The position numbers and the translations under genes are program-made. A stretch of DNA of 64,000 nt, from contig NEUU01000003.1 of assembly GCA_002304345.1 (NCBI GenBank), positions 186,001 through 250,000 of the forward strand. The letters are read 5' to 3'. The notes below the pieces were generated by a model that saw only the letters and a program-made list of their open reading frames with translations, was not told where the DNA came from and searched no databases. Below, in pieces: positions 1-7,740 of this stretch. The first letter of the stretch is position 1. Every line of letters begins with the position of its first letter. This DNA comes from Verrucomicrobia bacterium Tous-C9LFEB. Its GTDB lineage: Bacteria > Verrucomicrobiota > Verrucomicrobiia > Methylacidiphilales > UBA1321.

Positions 1-1095
1 GTCGATGCGGCCCACGGAGAGCGGCAGATAGATGTCGTGCGCTTCGCGGCCATAACGATCGAGCCACGGGCTGTTCATCCACCACGGATCATGAATGTAA
101 TAGCGGAACGGCACGCCGCTGCCGGCGGGAAGTTCCGCGATGTGCGAGAGCCAGCCGACGAGTTCGAGGCCGTAGTCGCCATTGAGCGCGGCCCACGGGG
201 AATTGACGGGAGCGATGACGTTGAAGCCGCCGCGATAGATCTCGCGCATCGGCGAGGCGTCGGTGGAGAGATCCATGCCGGTGGAAAGATTACTGCCGCG
301 GCTTTCAATGCGGTAGTGGGGACATTCCTTGCGGAAGTCGTGCCAGAACTTGATGATCGCCTGATGCACCTTCGGGGCGACGCTGTTGTCGAAGGTCTTG
401 CCGTCAAACGCTTCACCCGTGACGTTCCACGAATCGAGCGAATAGCCGAAGCCATTGGAGAACCAAATGTAATCGAGGTTCAAGTCCTTGAGGAAGTGCT
501 GGGCTTGACGACCGAGGAAGGTGCCGAGCGTGGTGCCTTCTTCAATGCCCTTGGGGAAACCGGCATAGGCGGTCTTGTCCGCATGCAACACGGCGGCGCA
601 ATGCACCCAACGGGCCGCGCCCATGATCTCGCCTTTGCTGAGCTCGGGATGACGCTTGTACTTGAAATCGGATTCGGCGAATTCGGGGCCGGGATCGAAG
701 GTGGTGCCGACTGTGACCGGCTTGCCGGTGAGGCGAGCGGACTCACTCTTCAGGGCGGAAATGATAAAGGCGAGCCGCTCGTAAGTCAGGATCGGCGGAT
801 TCTCGCAGTAGGGGAAGCGTTGGGTGTGCAGACATTGCAACGCGTCATGCCATTTGTCATGGGGCGGATCATTCGCGATGCCGATCCATTTCGCGTAGGA
901 GATTTCATCATTGGGGTTGCCGCGATAGTCGAGAATTTCGCTGCCGTCCGCAGTCCAGAGCATGAACGAAAGTGAATCGGCGCGGGAGATCAGGTTGTGC
1001 CATTGAGAACAAATATCGGCGACGACCGCGCGGATGGCATCGTCGGTCATCACGCGGAAGGGTTTGACGCTGAGTTCGAGAATGAGGCGTTTCAT
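1..1095 (-). CDS. Hypothetical protein, glycosidase-like, partial (C-terminus outside window)
   Basis: The frame is open from an ATG at 1095 down to base 1 without a stop, so 365 codons are visible and the C-terminus is missing. The protein begins MKRLILELSVKPF and has no signal peptide, so it is probably cytoplasmic. It is rich in Trp, Tyr and Asp, with stretches such as LDYIWFSNGFGYSLDSW and PFRYYIHDPWWMN that look like a TIM-barrel carbohydrate-active enzyme, but I cannot name the family. A long frame on the opposite strand (37-975) is its shadow. Upstream lies a 17-bp palindrome shared with the neighbouring IclR gene, which suggests IclR-controlled sugar metabolism (inference). Confidence 0.75.
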   Translation of the reverse strand, partial: MKRLILELSVKPFRVMTDDAIRAVVADICSQWHNLISRADSLSFMLWTADGSEILDYRGNPNDEISYAKWIGIANDPPHDKWHDALQCLHTQRFPYCENPPILTYERLAFIISALKSESARLTGKPVTVGTTFDPGPEFAESDFKYKRHPELSKGEIMGAARWVHCAAVLHADKTAYAGFPKGIEEGTTLGTFLGRQAQHFLKDLNLDYIWFSNGFGYSLDSWNVTGEAFDGKTFDNSVAPKVHQAIIKFWHDFRKECPHYRIESRGSNLSTGMDLSTDASPMREIYRGGFNVIAPVNSPWAALNGDYGLELVGWLSHIAELPAGSGVPFRYYIHDPWWMNSPWLDRYGREAHDIYLPLSVGRID

Positions 1096-1435
1096 GATAA
1101 GGCGAAAATGAAAAGGTTGGCGTTTAACTACAGGAGACAAATGCCGAAAAAGAAGGCGGTGGTTTGAGTTGTGTTGAACGAAAAGAGTGCTGTCATCTGG
1201 GAACTAACCTATAGTTTAGTTATACTAAACGCAAGAAATAAATTTCTGTAATTTCGGTTGGTTTTCGAGTGTTTTGGGTGAGTCTATTTCTCTATTTGAG
1301 CTGTAATCAGAAGGAATTAGATCGATTTTTTGCCAATATTAAAGCGTTCGTGATAAATGAACGTACAAACTTTTTTGCTCCGGAGTGGCTAATTGACGGC
1401 CTCGGCGGATTTCTGGGCGTGAATGAAAGCGCCTT
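1096..1435. other. Intergenic, promoter region of the leftward glycosidase-like gene
   Basis: 340 bases without a convincing gene. A 95-codon rightward frame at 1269-1556 runs into the IclR gene and is not supported. The stretch is AT-rich and holds the operator-like palindrome at 1214-1230. Confidence 0.6.
1214..1230. promoter_or_regulatory. Operator-like palindrome, copy 1
   Basis: GTTTAGTTATACTAAAC is a perfect 7-bp inverted repeat around a 3-nt centre. It lies about 120 bp upstream of the leftward gene starting at 1095. A second 17-mer with the same outer half-sites (GTTTA...TAAAC) lies upstream of the IclR gene at 2333-2349. Probably an IclR binding site (inference). Confidence 0.55.
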
Positions 1436-2251
1436 TTATGGAGCTGCGGTATCTTTGAATGTCCGGCGCTTGGTTTTCTCGCCGGGCGTGGACTGGGCGT
1501 TGGTCCAATGGAGTTCGATTTCACTCGCGGCGCGGCGGAGTTCGTTGAGGGTGTGATCGAACTGAATCGCTTTTTGAAGGCGCACGCTTGGAGCGCTGGC
1601 TCCCACGCTGGCGACGATATTTCCCCACGGATCCCGCACGGGAACGGCTACGGCGCTGAGTCCTTCGCAGAATTCATCGCGGGTTTCGGCGTAGCCTTGG
1701 AATTTCACCTTCTTGAGTTCGTCCTTCACCTGCTGGGGTTCGCACAGGGTGCGCGGGGTGAGGCGTTGGAGTGGGGTGTGGTGGAGGTAGCTCTCGAGTT
1801 CGGAGTCGCTCAGGGAGGCGAGCAAAATCTTGCCAACGGCTGTGCAGTAGGAGTGGCTGCTCATATCTTCCGACTCCTGGGCGCGTAACGCTTGGCGGCT
1901 CGGGACGTACTTGAGATTGAGGATGTGCCCGTGATCGATGGAGGCGAGCATGACGCTTTCGTTCAACTTCTTGGCGAGGTCGTCGATGATGCCGCTGGCG
2001 GATAGTGAGAGGGAGCGGAGATAGGACGGGTGGCGACCCATCAGCATCAACCGGATACCGGGATAGAAGACCTTGGAATCGGGGTCCTGGCGTAAGTATC
2101 CGCGTAAGCAGAAGGTGCGGGCAATATTATGTGCCGTGGCGACGTTCACTTTCAATTGTCCGGCGAGATCCCGGGTGCCGATCCCGTCTCGCTTGGAGAA
2201 AACGAGTTCCAGTACGGATAAACTTTTATCGAGAGTCAAGACGCGCGGCAT
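1436..2251 (-). CDS. IclR-family transcriptional regulator
   Basis: 271 aa, the usual length for the family. Residues 1-60 form the winged helix-turn-helix (VLTLDKSLSVLELVF, then GTRDLAGQLKVNVATAHNIA). Residues 75-250 are the effector-binding domain with the family signatures HSYCTAVGKILLA, RDEFCEGLSAVAVPVRD and ASVGASAPSVR. IclR proteins are dimeric repressors or activators that respond to small carbon metabolites. The gene lies upstream of and in the same direction as the partial glycosidase-like gene. The same palindrome precedes both genes, so autoregulation plus control of the downstream gene is likely (inference). The tail after residue 250 is poorly conserved and basic. Confidence 0.93.
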   Translation of the reverse strand: MPRVLTLDKSLSVLELVFSKRDGIGTRDLAGQLKVNVATAHNIARTFCLRGYLRQDPDSKVFYPGIRLMLMGRHPSYLRSLSLSASGIIDDLAKKLNESVMLASIDHGHILNLKYVPSRQALRAQESEDMSSHSYCTAVGKILLASLSDSELESYLHHTPLQRLTPRTLCEPQQVKDELKKVKFQGYAETRDEFCEGLSAVAVPVRDPWGNIVASVGASAPSVRLQKAIQFDHTLNELRRAASEIELHWTNAQSTPGEKTKRRTFKDTAAP

Positions 2252-2332
2252 TCTGTTTGTTTATAGTGAACATATGTTAAATTGTAAATAAGTATTATGG
2301 GGCGACTAGTGCAAGAATATGAGGCTTCACTA

Positions 2333-2349
2333 GTTTACTATTAATAAAC
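2333..2349. promoter_or_regulatory. Operator-like palindrome, copy 2, upstream of IclR gene
   Basis: GTTTACTATTAATAAAC, extended to a TAGTTTA/TAAACTA 7-bp inverted repeat over 2331-2351. It lies about 80-100 bp upstream of the IclR start at 2251 and matches the palindrome at 1214-1230 in length and outer half-sites. Likely IclR autoregulatory site (inference). Confidence 0.55.
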
Positions 2350-2467
2350 TATGAATGACGACCGATGAATGCTCCGCGACAGGAATGGACGTAAAGCGAC
2401 TGTAGAGAGGAGGAGAAAGTTTGGCGAGATGCCGCACCTCTTTCGGCGGTTGAAAGGAGAGGGATAC

Positions 2468-2902
2468 TCAGTCTTGAACGATCTGGTCGCTCAACTCGTT
2501 GCGGTCATCATCCCGACGGGGGAAATGGGCCGCCAGCAAGGTTCCGGCGCGCTCAATGGCGGCGAGAAGTCCTTCGGTAAATTCGTTCTTCTTGAAATGG
2601 GTGCCCAAGGTGGCGGCCACGTCGTCCCAAAAAGGTTGCCCGCATTTGGCGTGAACCGCGCTGTCGCCAATGATGGCGAAGGTGTGCGACTTGGGCGCGA
2701 TGAAGAGGAGCACGGCGTTGCGTTCGCGGGTATTGGCCATGCCGAGGCGGTCGAAATGCTTCTGCGCGGCGAAGAGGGGATCAGGTGCCGGACGATGGGC
2801 GATCACGAGACGAATTTCGCCGGAGGTGCGGGCTTCCGCCGCGCGGATCGCTTCAAGCAATCGCGTTTCATCGAGGGCATTGAGAAAGTGTTTCGGTTTC
2901 AT
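2468..2902 (-). CDS. Small TPM-domain protein
   Basis: 144 aa from the ATG at 2902 (MKPKHFLNALDETRLLEAI). The frame is open further upstream, but that part is the Gly/Ser-rich tail of the preceding gene in another frame, and the ATG at 2902 follows that gene's stop codon by one base. This predicts translational coupling. It is a TPM (YgcG/Psb32-type) domain without signal peptide or membrane anchor: a helix, then TSGEIRLVIAHR, and RNAVLLFIAPKSHTFAIIGD. TPM proteins are linked to membrane-protein quality control or acid-phosphatase activity in some bacteria. It is the last gene of a lemA-tpm-tpm operon. Confidence 0.85.
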   Translation of the reverse strand: MKPKHFLNALDETRLLEAIRAAEARTSGEIRLVIAHRPAPDPLFAAQKHFDRLGMANTRERNAVLLFIAPKSHTFAIIGDSAVHAKCGQPFWDDVAATLGTHFKKNEFTEGLLAAIERAGTLLAAHFPRRDDDRNELSDQIVQD

Positions 2903-2903
2903 C

Positions 2904-3677
2904 TTACCAACTCCCTCCCGAACCACCACCACCGAAGGAACCGCCGCCGCCGGAGAATCCACCTCCGCCTCCACCGCTGCTCCAACTGCTACTGGAATTG
3001 CTCGAAGTCCAATTGCTGCCGCTGTCGTAATAGTGGCGGCGACCGCGCTTGTCGTAGTTTGTGGTGGAGGGTAAGGCACCCGCGATCACCAGCAGAATAA
3101 AGAATGCGACGAGAGCCAGAACGACACAGATCGCGAGGCCTTGGCCATCGCTTAATGCGTTGCTTTCATGAACCGTCTTGCCAGTGCCTTTGTACTCGCC
3201 TTTCGTGGCGGCCATGATGGCGTGAATGCCCCGTTGCAGTCCGGCGGCGTATTGACCGGTTTTAAAGGAGGGAACGATTTCATTCGCGATAAGGCGTCGC
3301 GCGAGGGCGTCGGGCAGGGCGCCTTCGAGGCCGTACCCGACCTGCAGGTAGAGTTTGCGGTCCTGACTGAAAACGAAGAGCACGGCGCCGTTGGATTTAT
3401 CCTTTTGGCCTACGCCCCATTTTTGCGCGACGCGGACCGTGTAGTCCTCGATGGAAGACTCCGACTGCATCGTCGGATAGATGACGACGACAAGTTGGTT
3501 GGATGTTTCGCGCTCGAACTGCACGAGTTCGGCGTTTAGTTTCTGCTGCGCGGCAGTCGAAGTAATTCCCGCGTAATCATTGAAGTACGCCTTCGGTGCG
3601 GGTGGAATCACCTCCGCCGCGGCGAGGGGAAGCCTGATCGCCAGTGCGGCGACGATTCCTAAGAGCCAGTGGCGCAT
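2904..3677 (-). CDS. TPM-domain membrane protein with Gly/Ser-rich tail (YgcG-like)
   Basis: 257 aa. Residues 1-21 are a signal peptide (MRHWLLGIVAALAIRLPLAAA). Residues 28-165 are a TPM domain (YFNDYAGITSTAAQQKLN, RETSNQLVVVIYP, DKSNGAVLFVFSQDRKLYLQ). A transmembrane helix follows at about 180-200, and the last 45 residues are Ser/Gly repeats ending GGGGSGGSW. This is the standard YgcG architecture, with the TPM domain outside the membrane and a low-complexity tail. It sits 23 bp after lemA and one base before the small TPM gene, so the three form an operon. Confidence 0.92.
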   Translation of the reverse strand: MRHWLLGIVAALAIRLPLAAAEVIPPAPKAYFNDYAGITSTAAQQKLNAELVQFERETSNQLVVVIYPTMQSESSIEDYTVRVAQKWGVGQKDKSNGAVLFVFSQDRKLYLQVGYGLEGALPDALARRLIANEIVPSFKTGQYAAGLQRGIHAIMAATKGEYKGTGKTVHESNALSDGQGLAICVVLALVAFFILLVIAGALPSTTNYDKRGRRHYYDSGSNWTSSNSSSSWSSGGGGGGFSGGGGSFGGGGSGGSW

Positions 3678-3700
3678 GTTCCCCTTGATCCCGCCGTTAC

Positions 3701-4342
3701 TTAGCGGGCGGGAGTCGGAGCCGGTGTGTTATTGAAGTCAAACTTCACAGCTGGGGCTTGATTCGCTCCCGATACCGAAGTGAAGTAAGGCCGCTGATGG
3801 AAGCCGGAGAAATTGGCGATCAGCGAGTTCGGCAACTGCAAGATGTAGGCGTTGTACTCCTGCACGGAATCGTTGAAACGGCCGCGCTCGACGGAAATGC
3901 GATTCTCCGTGCCTTCCAGTTGCACCTGCAGATCGCGGAAATTCTGCGTGGCTTTGAGGTCGGGATAACGTTCCACCACGACGAGAAGTCGCGACAGCGC
4001 GGAGGACATGGCTCCCTGGGCGCGCTCAAACTGCTTAAACTTTTCCGGGTCGGAAAGATCCTGCGGGCTGAGTTTTACCTGGCCAACAGAGGCGCGGGCA
4101 TTGGTGATTTCCGTCAGCGTCGATTTCTCGAAATTCGCCGCGCCCTGCACGGTATTCACCAGGTTGGGGATCAGGTCGTACCGGCGTTGGTAAACGTTCT
4201 CCACTTGGGACCACTGTTTGTCCACCGCCTGATTGCGGGTCACGATGCCGTTATAGATGCCCATGGCCCAGAGACCGAGGATCAGGGCCAAGCCAACCAC
4301 AAGTGCCAACACGACGAGACAGCCAATGCCATATTTGAGCAT
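3701..4342 (-). CDS. lemA: LemA family protein
   Basis: 213 aa, typical for LemA. An N-terminal transmembrane helix (residues 5-28) is followed by the conserved helical core: YNGIVTRNQAVDKQWSQVEN, YQRRYDLIPNLVNTVQGAA, FERAQGAMSSALSRLLVVVE, YPDLKATQNFRDLQ and EGTENRISVERGRFN. The C-terminus is a short Pro/Ala tail. LemA proteins are membrane-anchored with a short periplasmic N-terminus and commonly precede TPM genes, as here. Their exact role is not settled. It is the first gene of the leftward operon. Confidence 0.95.
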   Translation of the reverse strand: MLKYGIGCLVVLALVVGLALILGLWAMGIYNGIVTRNQAVDKQWSQVENVYQRRYDLIPNLVNTVQGAANFEKSTLTEITNARASVGQVKLSPQDLSDPEKFKQFERAQGAMSSALSRLLVVVERYPDLKATQNFRDLQVQLEGTENRISVERGRFNDSVQEYNAYILQLPNSLIANFSGFHQRPYFTSVSGANQAPAVKFDFNNTPAPTPAR

Positions 4343-4393
4343 GAGGTGAAGCTAGCGCGTATTTGTGGCAAGGAAAATGAAATCTGCAGGAGA

Positions 4394-5191
4394 CTATTTG
4401 CTCTCAGTGCAATCCGTCGACTTCGATTGGTAATCGCCTTTCGAGAGCCACTTCTCGAGCAGGACGTAGAGCACAATGAAGAGATAGCGGCTGCCCATTT
4501 CCTTGATCTTGAGCTTGGACTCGCCGGTCTTGCGATTGATCCAGCCTGTAGGCGTGATGGAATAGTTGAAGCCCCGCACGATGGCCTTGAGCGGCAACTC
4601 AACCGTCAGATTGAAATGGTGGGAGAGGAGCGGTTGGCAGCCCTCAATCACCTCGCGGCGATAGGCTTTGAAGGCGTTCGTCACATCGTTATAGCGCAGA
4701 CCGAACAGGGTTTGAATGAAGAGATTGGCCATCCGATTCAAGAGCAGTTTTAGGGGAGGATAATCGACGATTTTGGCGCCGGGCATGAAGCGGGAGCCAA
4801 AGGCGCATTGAGCTCCTTCGTCAAGGCGGTGATAGTAGACGAGAATATCATGGGGCAAGTCAGAGCCATCCGCCATGACGATGACTACCGCGTCGCCTGT
4901 GAAATTTTCCAAGCCGCGCCGGACGGCATGACCGAATCCGTGGGGAGGGTGATTGTTGAGGGAGCGTACCTGGGGGTATTTGCTCGCCAGTTCGCGCATC
5001 ACGTTTTCCGTGTGGTCGGAACTATTGTCATTGACGACAAGAATTTCCAGTTCCACTGGCCGCGAGGCAAATTCATGCAGGATGGCATCGATCGTGGCGG
5101 GCAGCGACTCTGCCTCGTTGTAAGCCGGGATAATGATCGAGAACTTGCGAATGGGGGCCGGGACGGACATGGCGAGGCTCTTTTGACTCAT
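4394..5191 (-). CDS. Family 2 glycosyltransferase, dolichol-phosphate-mannose-synthase-like
   Basis: 265 aa. GT-A fold motifs are clear: FSIIIPAYNEAESLPATIDA at residues 17-36, VVNDNSSDHT, and MADGSDLPHD in place of the usual D-x-D region. The fold continues to about residue 230 (AFKAYRREVIEGCQP, WINRKTGESKLKIKEMGSRY). There are no C-terminal membrane helices beyond a weak one near 240. GT2 enzymes of this group move a sugar from a nucleotide sugar to a lipid phosphate or glycan. It is divergent from the two epimerase genes at 5380-7536, which could supply its donor (inference). The start could also be the Met at codon 8. Confidence 0.88.
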   Translation of the reverse strand: MSQKSLAMSVPAPIRKFSIIIPAYNEAESLPATIDAILHEFASRPVELEILVVNDNSSDHTENVMRELASKYPQVRSLNNHPPHGFGHAVRRGLENFTGDAVVIVMADGSDLPHDILVYYHRLDEGAQCAFGSRFMPGAKIVDYPPLKLLLNRMANLFIQTLFGLRYNDVTNAFKAYRREVIEGCQPLLSHHFNLTVELPLKAIVRGFNYSITPTGWINRKTGESKLKIKEMGSRYLFIVLYVLLEKWLSKGDYQSKSTDCTESK

Positions 5192-5304
5192 CTGCCGGGC
5201 GGTGTCAAAACAAAGTATTGATCAACCGGCGGTAAGTGCCGGTGATTTTGAGTGTTGCTGGAGAAAGAGGGCTGCGGTAAGACTGAACGCATTCTTCTTT
5301 TGCC

Positions 5305-5379
5305 ATGGCTGCTACTTTGATCAATGAACTCACACAGCAATACGACAAGGTTCACACATTTGGCCAGAAAGGACGTTGA
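5305..5379 (+). CDS. Possible 24-codon leader ORF abutting the epimerase start
   Basis: An ATG at 5305 opens a 24-codon frame (MAATLINELTQQYDKVHTFG then QKGR). Its TGA at 5377-5379 is followed directly by the ATG of the epimerase gene. The arrangement would allow translational coupling. There is no clear ribosome binding site in front, so it may be chance. Confidence 0.25.
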   Translation: MAATLINELTQQYDKVHTFGQKGR

Positions 5380-6459
5380 ATGAGGGCATTGCCGAAGATT
5401 CTCCCTCGCATTCTTATTACGGGAGGGGCGGGTTTTGTCGGCTCGGCCATCGGGGTGCGATTAAAGCAAGCGTGGCCGCAGGCTCACATCACGGCGCTGG
5501 ACAATCTCAAGCGCCGCGGTACGGAGCTGATTGTTCAGCGGTTGCGCGAAAACGGTATTGAATTTCTGCATGGCGACGTCCGGGTGCGTGAGGACCTGCC
5601 GGCAGGAGAATATGATTTGCTGATTGAGTGTTCGGCGGAACCTTCCGTGCTGGCGGGCTACGGCTCCTCACCGTCGTATCTGATCGACACGAATCTTCAC
5701 GGGCTGCTTCATTGCCTGGAATGGTGTCGTGAACGCAAGGCGGGGCTTCTCTTTCTCTCGACGAGTCGCGTTTATCCGGTGAAGGCACTGGCAGAACTCA
5801 CGTTGGAGGAGAGTGCGGAACGGTTGGATATCGCCGCGCAGCAGGCGATTCCGGGAGTCGGTGCGGCGGGTATTTCGGAGGATTTTCCTTTGCGCGGACA
5901 TCGTTCTCTCTATGGGGCCACCAAGTTGGCGGCGGAATTGATGATCGAGGAATACCGCGCGGCCTATGGCATGAAAGCGGTGATCAACCGCTGCGGCGTG
6001 CTGGCCGGTCCGTGGCAGATGGGAAAGATCGATCAAGGTGTGTTTACGTTTTGGCTTCTGCGCCATTATTTCAAGCAGCCGCTGTCCTATATCGGATTTG
6101 GTGGGCAGGGCAAGCAGGTGCGGGATCTTCTGCATGTGGATGATCTCGCCGATCTCGTGCTGGAGCAATCGGGCGACCTCGCTTCATGGGATGGCGAAGT
6201 GCTGAATGTCAGTGGCGGTCGCGACATCAGCCTTTCCCTCGCGCAGACGAGCGCACTGTGTCGTCAGATCACCGGCAATAAGTTGGACATCGCCAGCGTG
6301 CCGGAAAATCGCGTGATGGATATTCCGGTTTATTATGGGGATTGCGCCCGTCTCTTTGCGCGCACGGCCTGGCGGCCCCGGCGCGACGCGGAGACGATCT
6401 TGAAGGATACATTTGCCTGGTTGAAAAAACACGAGGCAGCGCTCAAAACAGTTCTTTAA
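5380..6459 (+). CDS. NAD-dependent epimerase/dehydratase (extended SDR), first of pair
   Basis: 359 aa. The N-terminal Rossmann motif is ILITGGAGFVGSAIG (residues 11-25), followed by DNLKRRGTE. The catalytic YxxxK is in SLYGATKLAAELMIEEY. GKQVRDLLHVDDLADLV is typical of CDP-tyvelose/paratose 2-epimerase-like SDRs. These enzymes act on nucleotide sugars in the cytoplasm for lipopolysaccharide or glycan synthesis. The next gene is a second SDR of the same broad group 24 bp downstream, so the two are co-transcribed. The exact substrate cannot be told from sequence. Confidence 0.9.
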   Translation: MRALPKILPRILITGGAGFVGSAIGVRLKQAWPQAHITALDNLKRRGTELIVQRLRENGIEFLHGDVRVREDLPAGEYDLLIECSAEPSVLAGYGSSPSYLIDTNLHGLLHCLEWCRERKAGLLFLSTSRVYPVKALAELTLEESAERLDIAAQQAIPGVGAAGISEDFPLRGHRSLYGATKLAAELMIEEYRAAYGMKAVINRCGVLAGPWQMGKIDQGVFTFWLLRHYFKQPLSYIGFGGQGKQVRDLLHVDDLADLVLEQSGDLASWDGEVLNVSGGRDISLSLAQTSALCRQITGNKLDIASVPENRVMDIPVYYGDCARLFARTAWRPRRDAETILKDTFAWLKKHEAALKTVL

Positions 6460-6483
6460 TCTTACAGAAGGAAGGATCACTCA

Positions 6484-7536
6484 GTGAAAGTCGTTATTGT
6501 TACCGGTTCGGCGGGATTGATAGGCTCGGAAACGGCGCGCCGTTTCCATGACGAAGGGTATGTGGTCGTAGGAATCGATAACGACATGCGGGCCCGTTTT
6601 TTCGGGGCGGAGGCCTCGACGCACCCCACGCTGGAACGGTTGCAGCGGGATCTAAAGCATTACGAACATCACGCCATCGATATTCGCGATTTTGAGGCCG
6701 TGAAGGGCGTATTCGAAAAGCACCGTGGACAGATTGCTCTCATCGTGCACACCGCTGCGCAACCCTCGCACGACTGGGCCGCGCGCGAACCACACACCGA
6801 TTTCGGTGTCAACGCCACCGGCACGCTCAATCTCCTCGAAGCCACGCGACAGAACGCGCCGGAAGCTCCTTTTATATTCACCAGCACCAACAAGGTTTAT
6901 GGCGACACACCGAATCGCCTGCCCTTGCACGAGACGGCCACCCGCTGGGAAATCGCGGCGGGTCATCCCTACGAACCGGGCATTGCGGAAGACATGAGCA
7001 TCGACCAGACGAAGCATTCCCTCTTCGGCGCGAGCAAGGTGGCGGCTGATGTCTTGGTGCAGGAGTATGGTCGCTATTTCAATATGCCCACAGTCTGTTT
7101 CCGCGGAGGATGTCTGACGGGGCCGGGCCATGCGGGCACGGAGTTGCACGGCTTTCTCGCGTACCTCATGAAGTGCACCATCACCGGCAAGCCCTACCGT
7201 GTCTTTGGCTATCACGGCAAGCAGGTGCGGGATAATATCCACAGTTACGATCTCGTTGAGGCATTCTGGCAGTTCTTCCAAGCGCCACGAGCGGGAGAGG
7301 TCTACAATATCGGTGGCAGCCGCCATAGTCACGGTTCCATGCTGGAGTCGATCGCCCTGTGCGAGGAGATTTCGGGCAAGAAGCTCGACTACGCCTACGT
7401 GGAGGACAACCGCATTGGCGATCACATCTGGTACGTCAGCGACGTGCGTAAATTCCAGGCGCATTACCCGGAATGGAAATACCGCTATAACATGCGCGAT
7501 ATCCTCGAGCAGATCGCGAAGGCGATCCAAGGCTGA
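6484..7536 (+). CDS. NAD-dependent epimerase, CDP-paratose 2-epimerase-like
   Basis: 350 aa starting with GTG at 6484. The start is supported by AAGGAAGG at 6467-6474, about nine bases upstream. The Rossmann motif is [16 protein letters not shown] (residues 6-21), with D31 likely contacting [13 protein letters not shown] and [17 protein letters not shown] match CDP-paratose 2-epimerase relatives. The usual YxxxK catalytic Tyr is Phe here ([18 protein letters not shown]). From memory, Phe also occurs in related uncharacterised epimerases, so it may be a subfamily trait rather than a lesion. It acts with the preceding SDR on a nucleotide sugar (inference). Confidence 0.9.
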   Translation: MKVVIVTGSAGLIGSETARRFHDEGYVVVGIDNDMRARFFGAEASTHPTLERLQRDLKHYEHHAIDIRDFEAVKGVFEKHRGQIALIVHTAAQPSHDWAAREPHTDFGVNATGTLNLLEATRQNAPEAPFIFTSTNKVYGDTPNRLPLHETATRWEIAAGHPYEPGIAEDMSIDQTKHSLFGASKVAADVLVQEYGRYFNMPTVCFRGGCLTGPGHAGTELHGFLAYLMKCTITGKPYRVFGYHGKQVRDNIHSYDLVEAFWQFFQAPRAGEVYNIGGSRHSHGSMLESIALCEEISGKKLDYAYVEDNRIGDHIWYVSDVRKFQAHYPEWKYRYNMRDILEQIAKAIQG

Positions 7537-7538
7537 AT

Positions 7539-7687
7539 GGCTTTATCAGGAAATCATGAAATCAGGAAGGGGGATTTCTTGAATCACGAGCTCAGGAAGT
7601 TCAATAAAGTCGGTTGATCGCCGAAATGTGGAAGCTCCCTGGTGTTGATTGTGGAAAACCGATGTTCTTGAGTTCCTGATACACTCC
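7539..7687. repeat. Hairpin-ended intergenic repeat, family 1, copy 1
   Basis: About 149 bp with inverted ends (TATCAGGAAATCATGAAATC on the left, GAGTTCCTGATACACTCC on the right). It is homologous to 38119-38267 along its length, including the inner GAAGCT...GTGTTGATT stretch. No coding capacity. A MITE-like or large REP-type element. Confidence 0.65.
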
Positions 7688-7740
7688 GTTCTGGCTTTCC
7701 GCTTGAGCCTATTGCGGTCTCGCGCTACAACCTACCCCGC

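Noticed and set aside
37-975. 312-codon rightward open frame
   Set aside because: Shadow of the leftward partial gene that runs off the left edge, whose translation is protein-like throughout.
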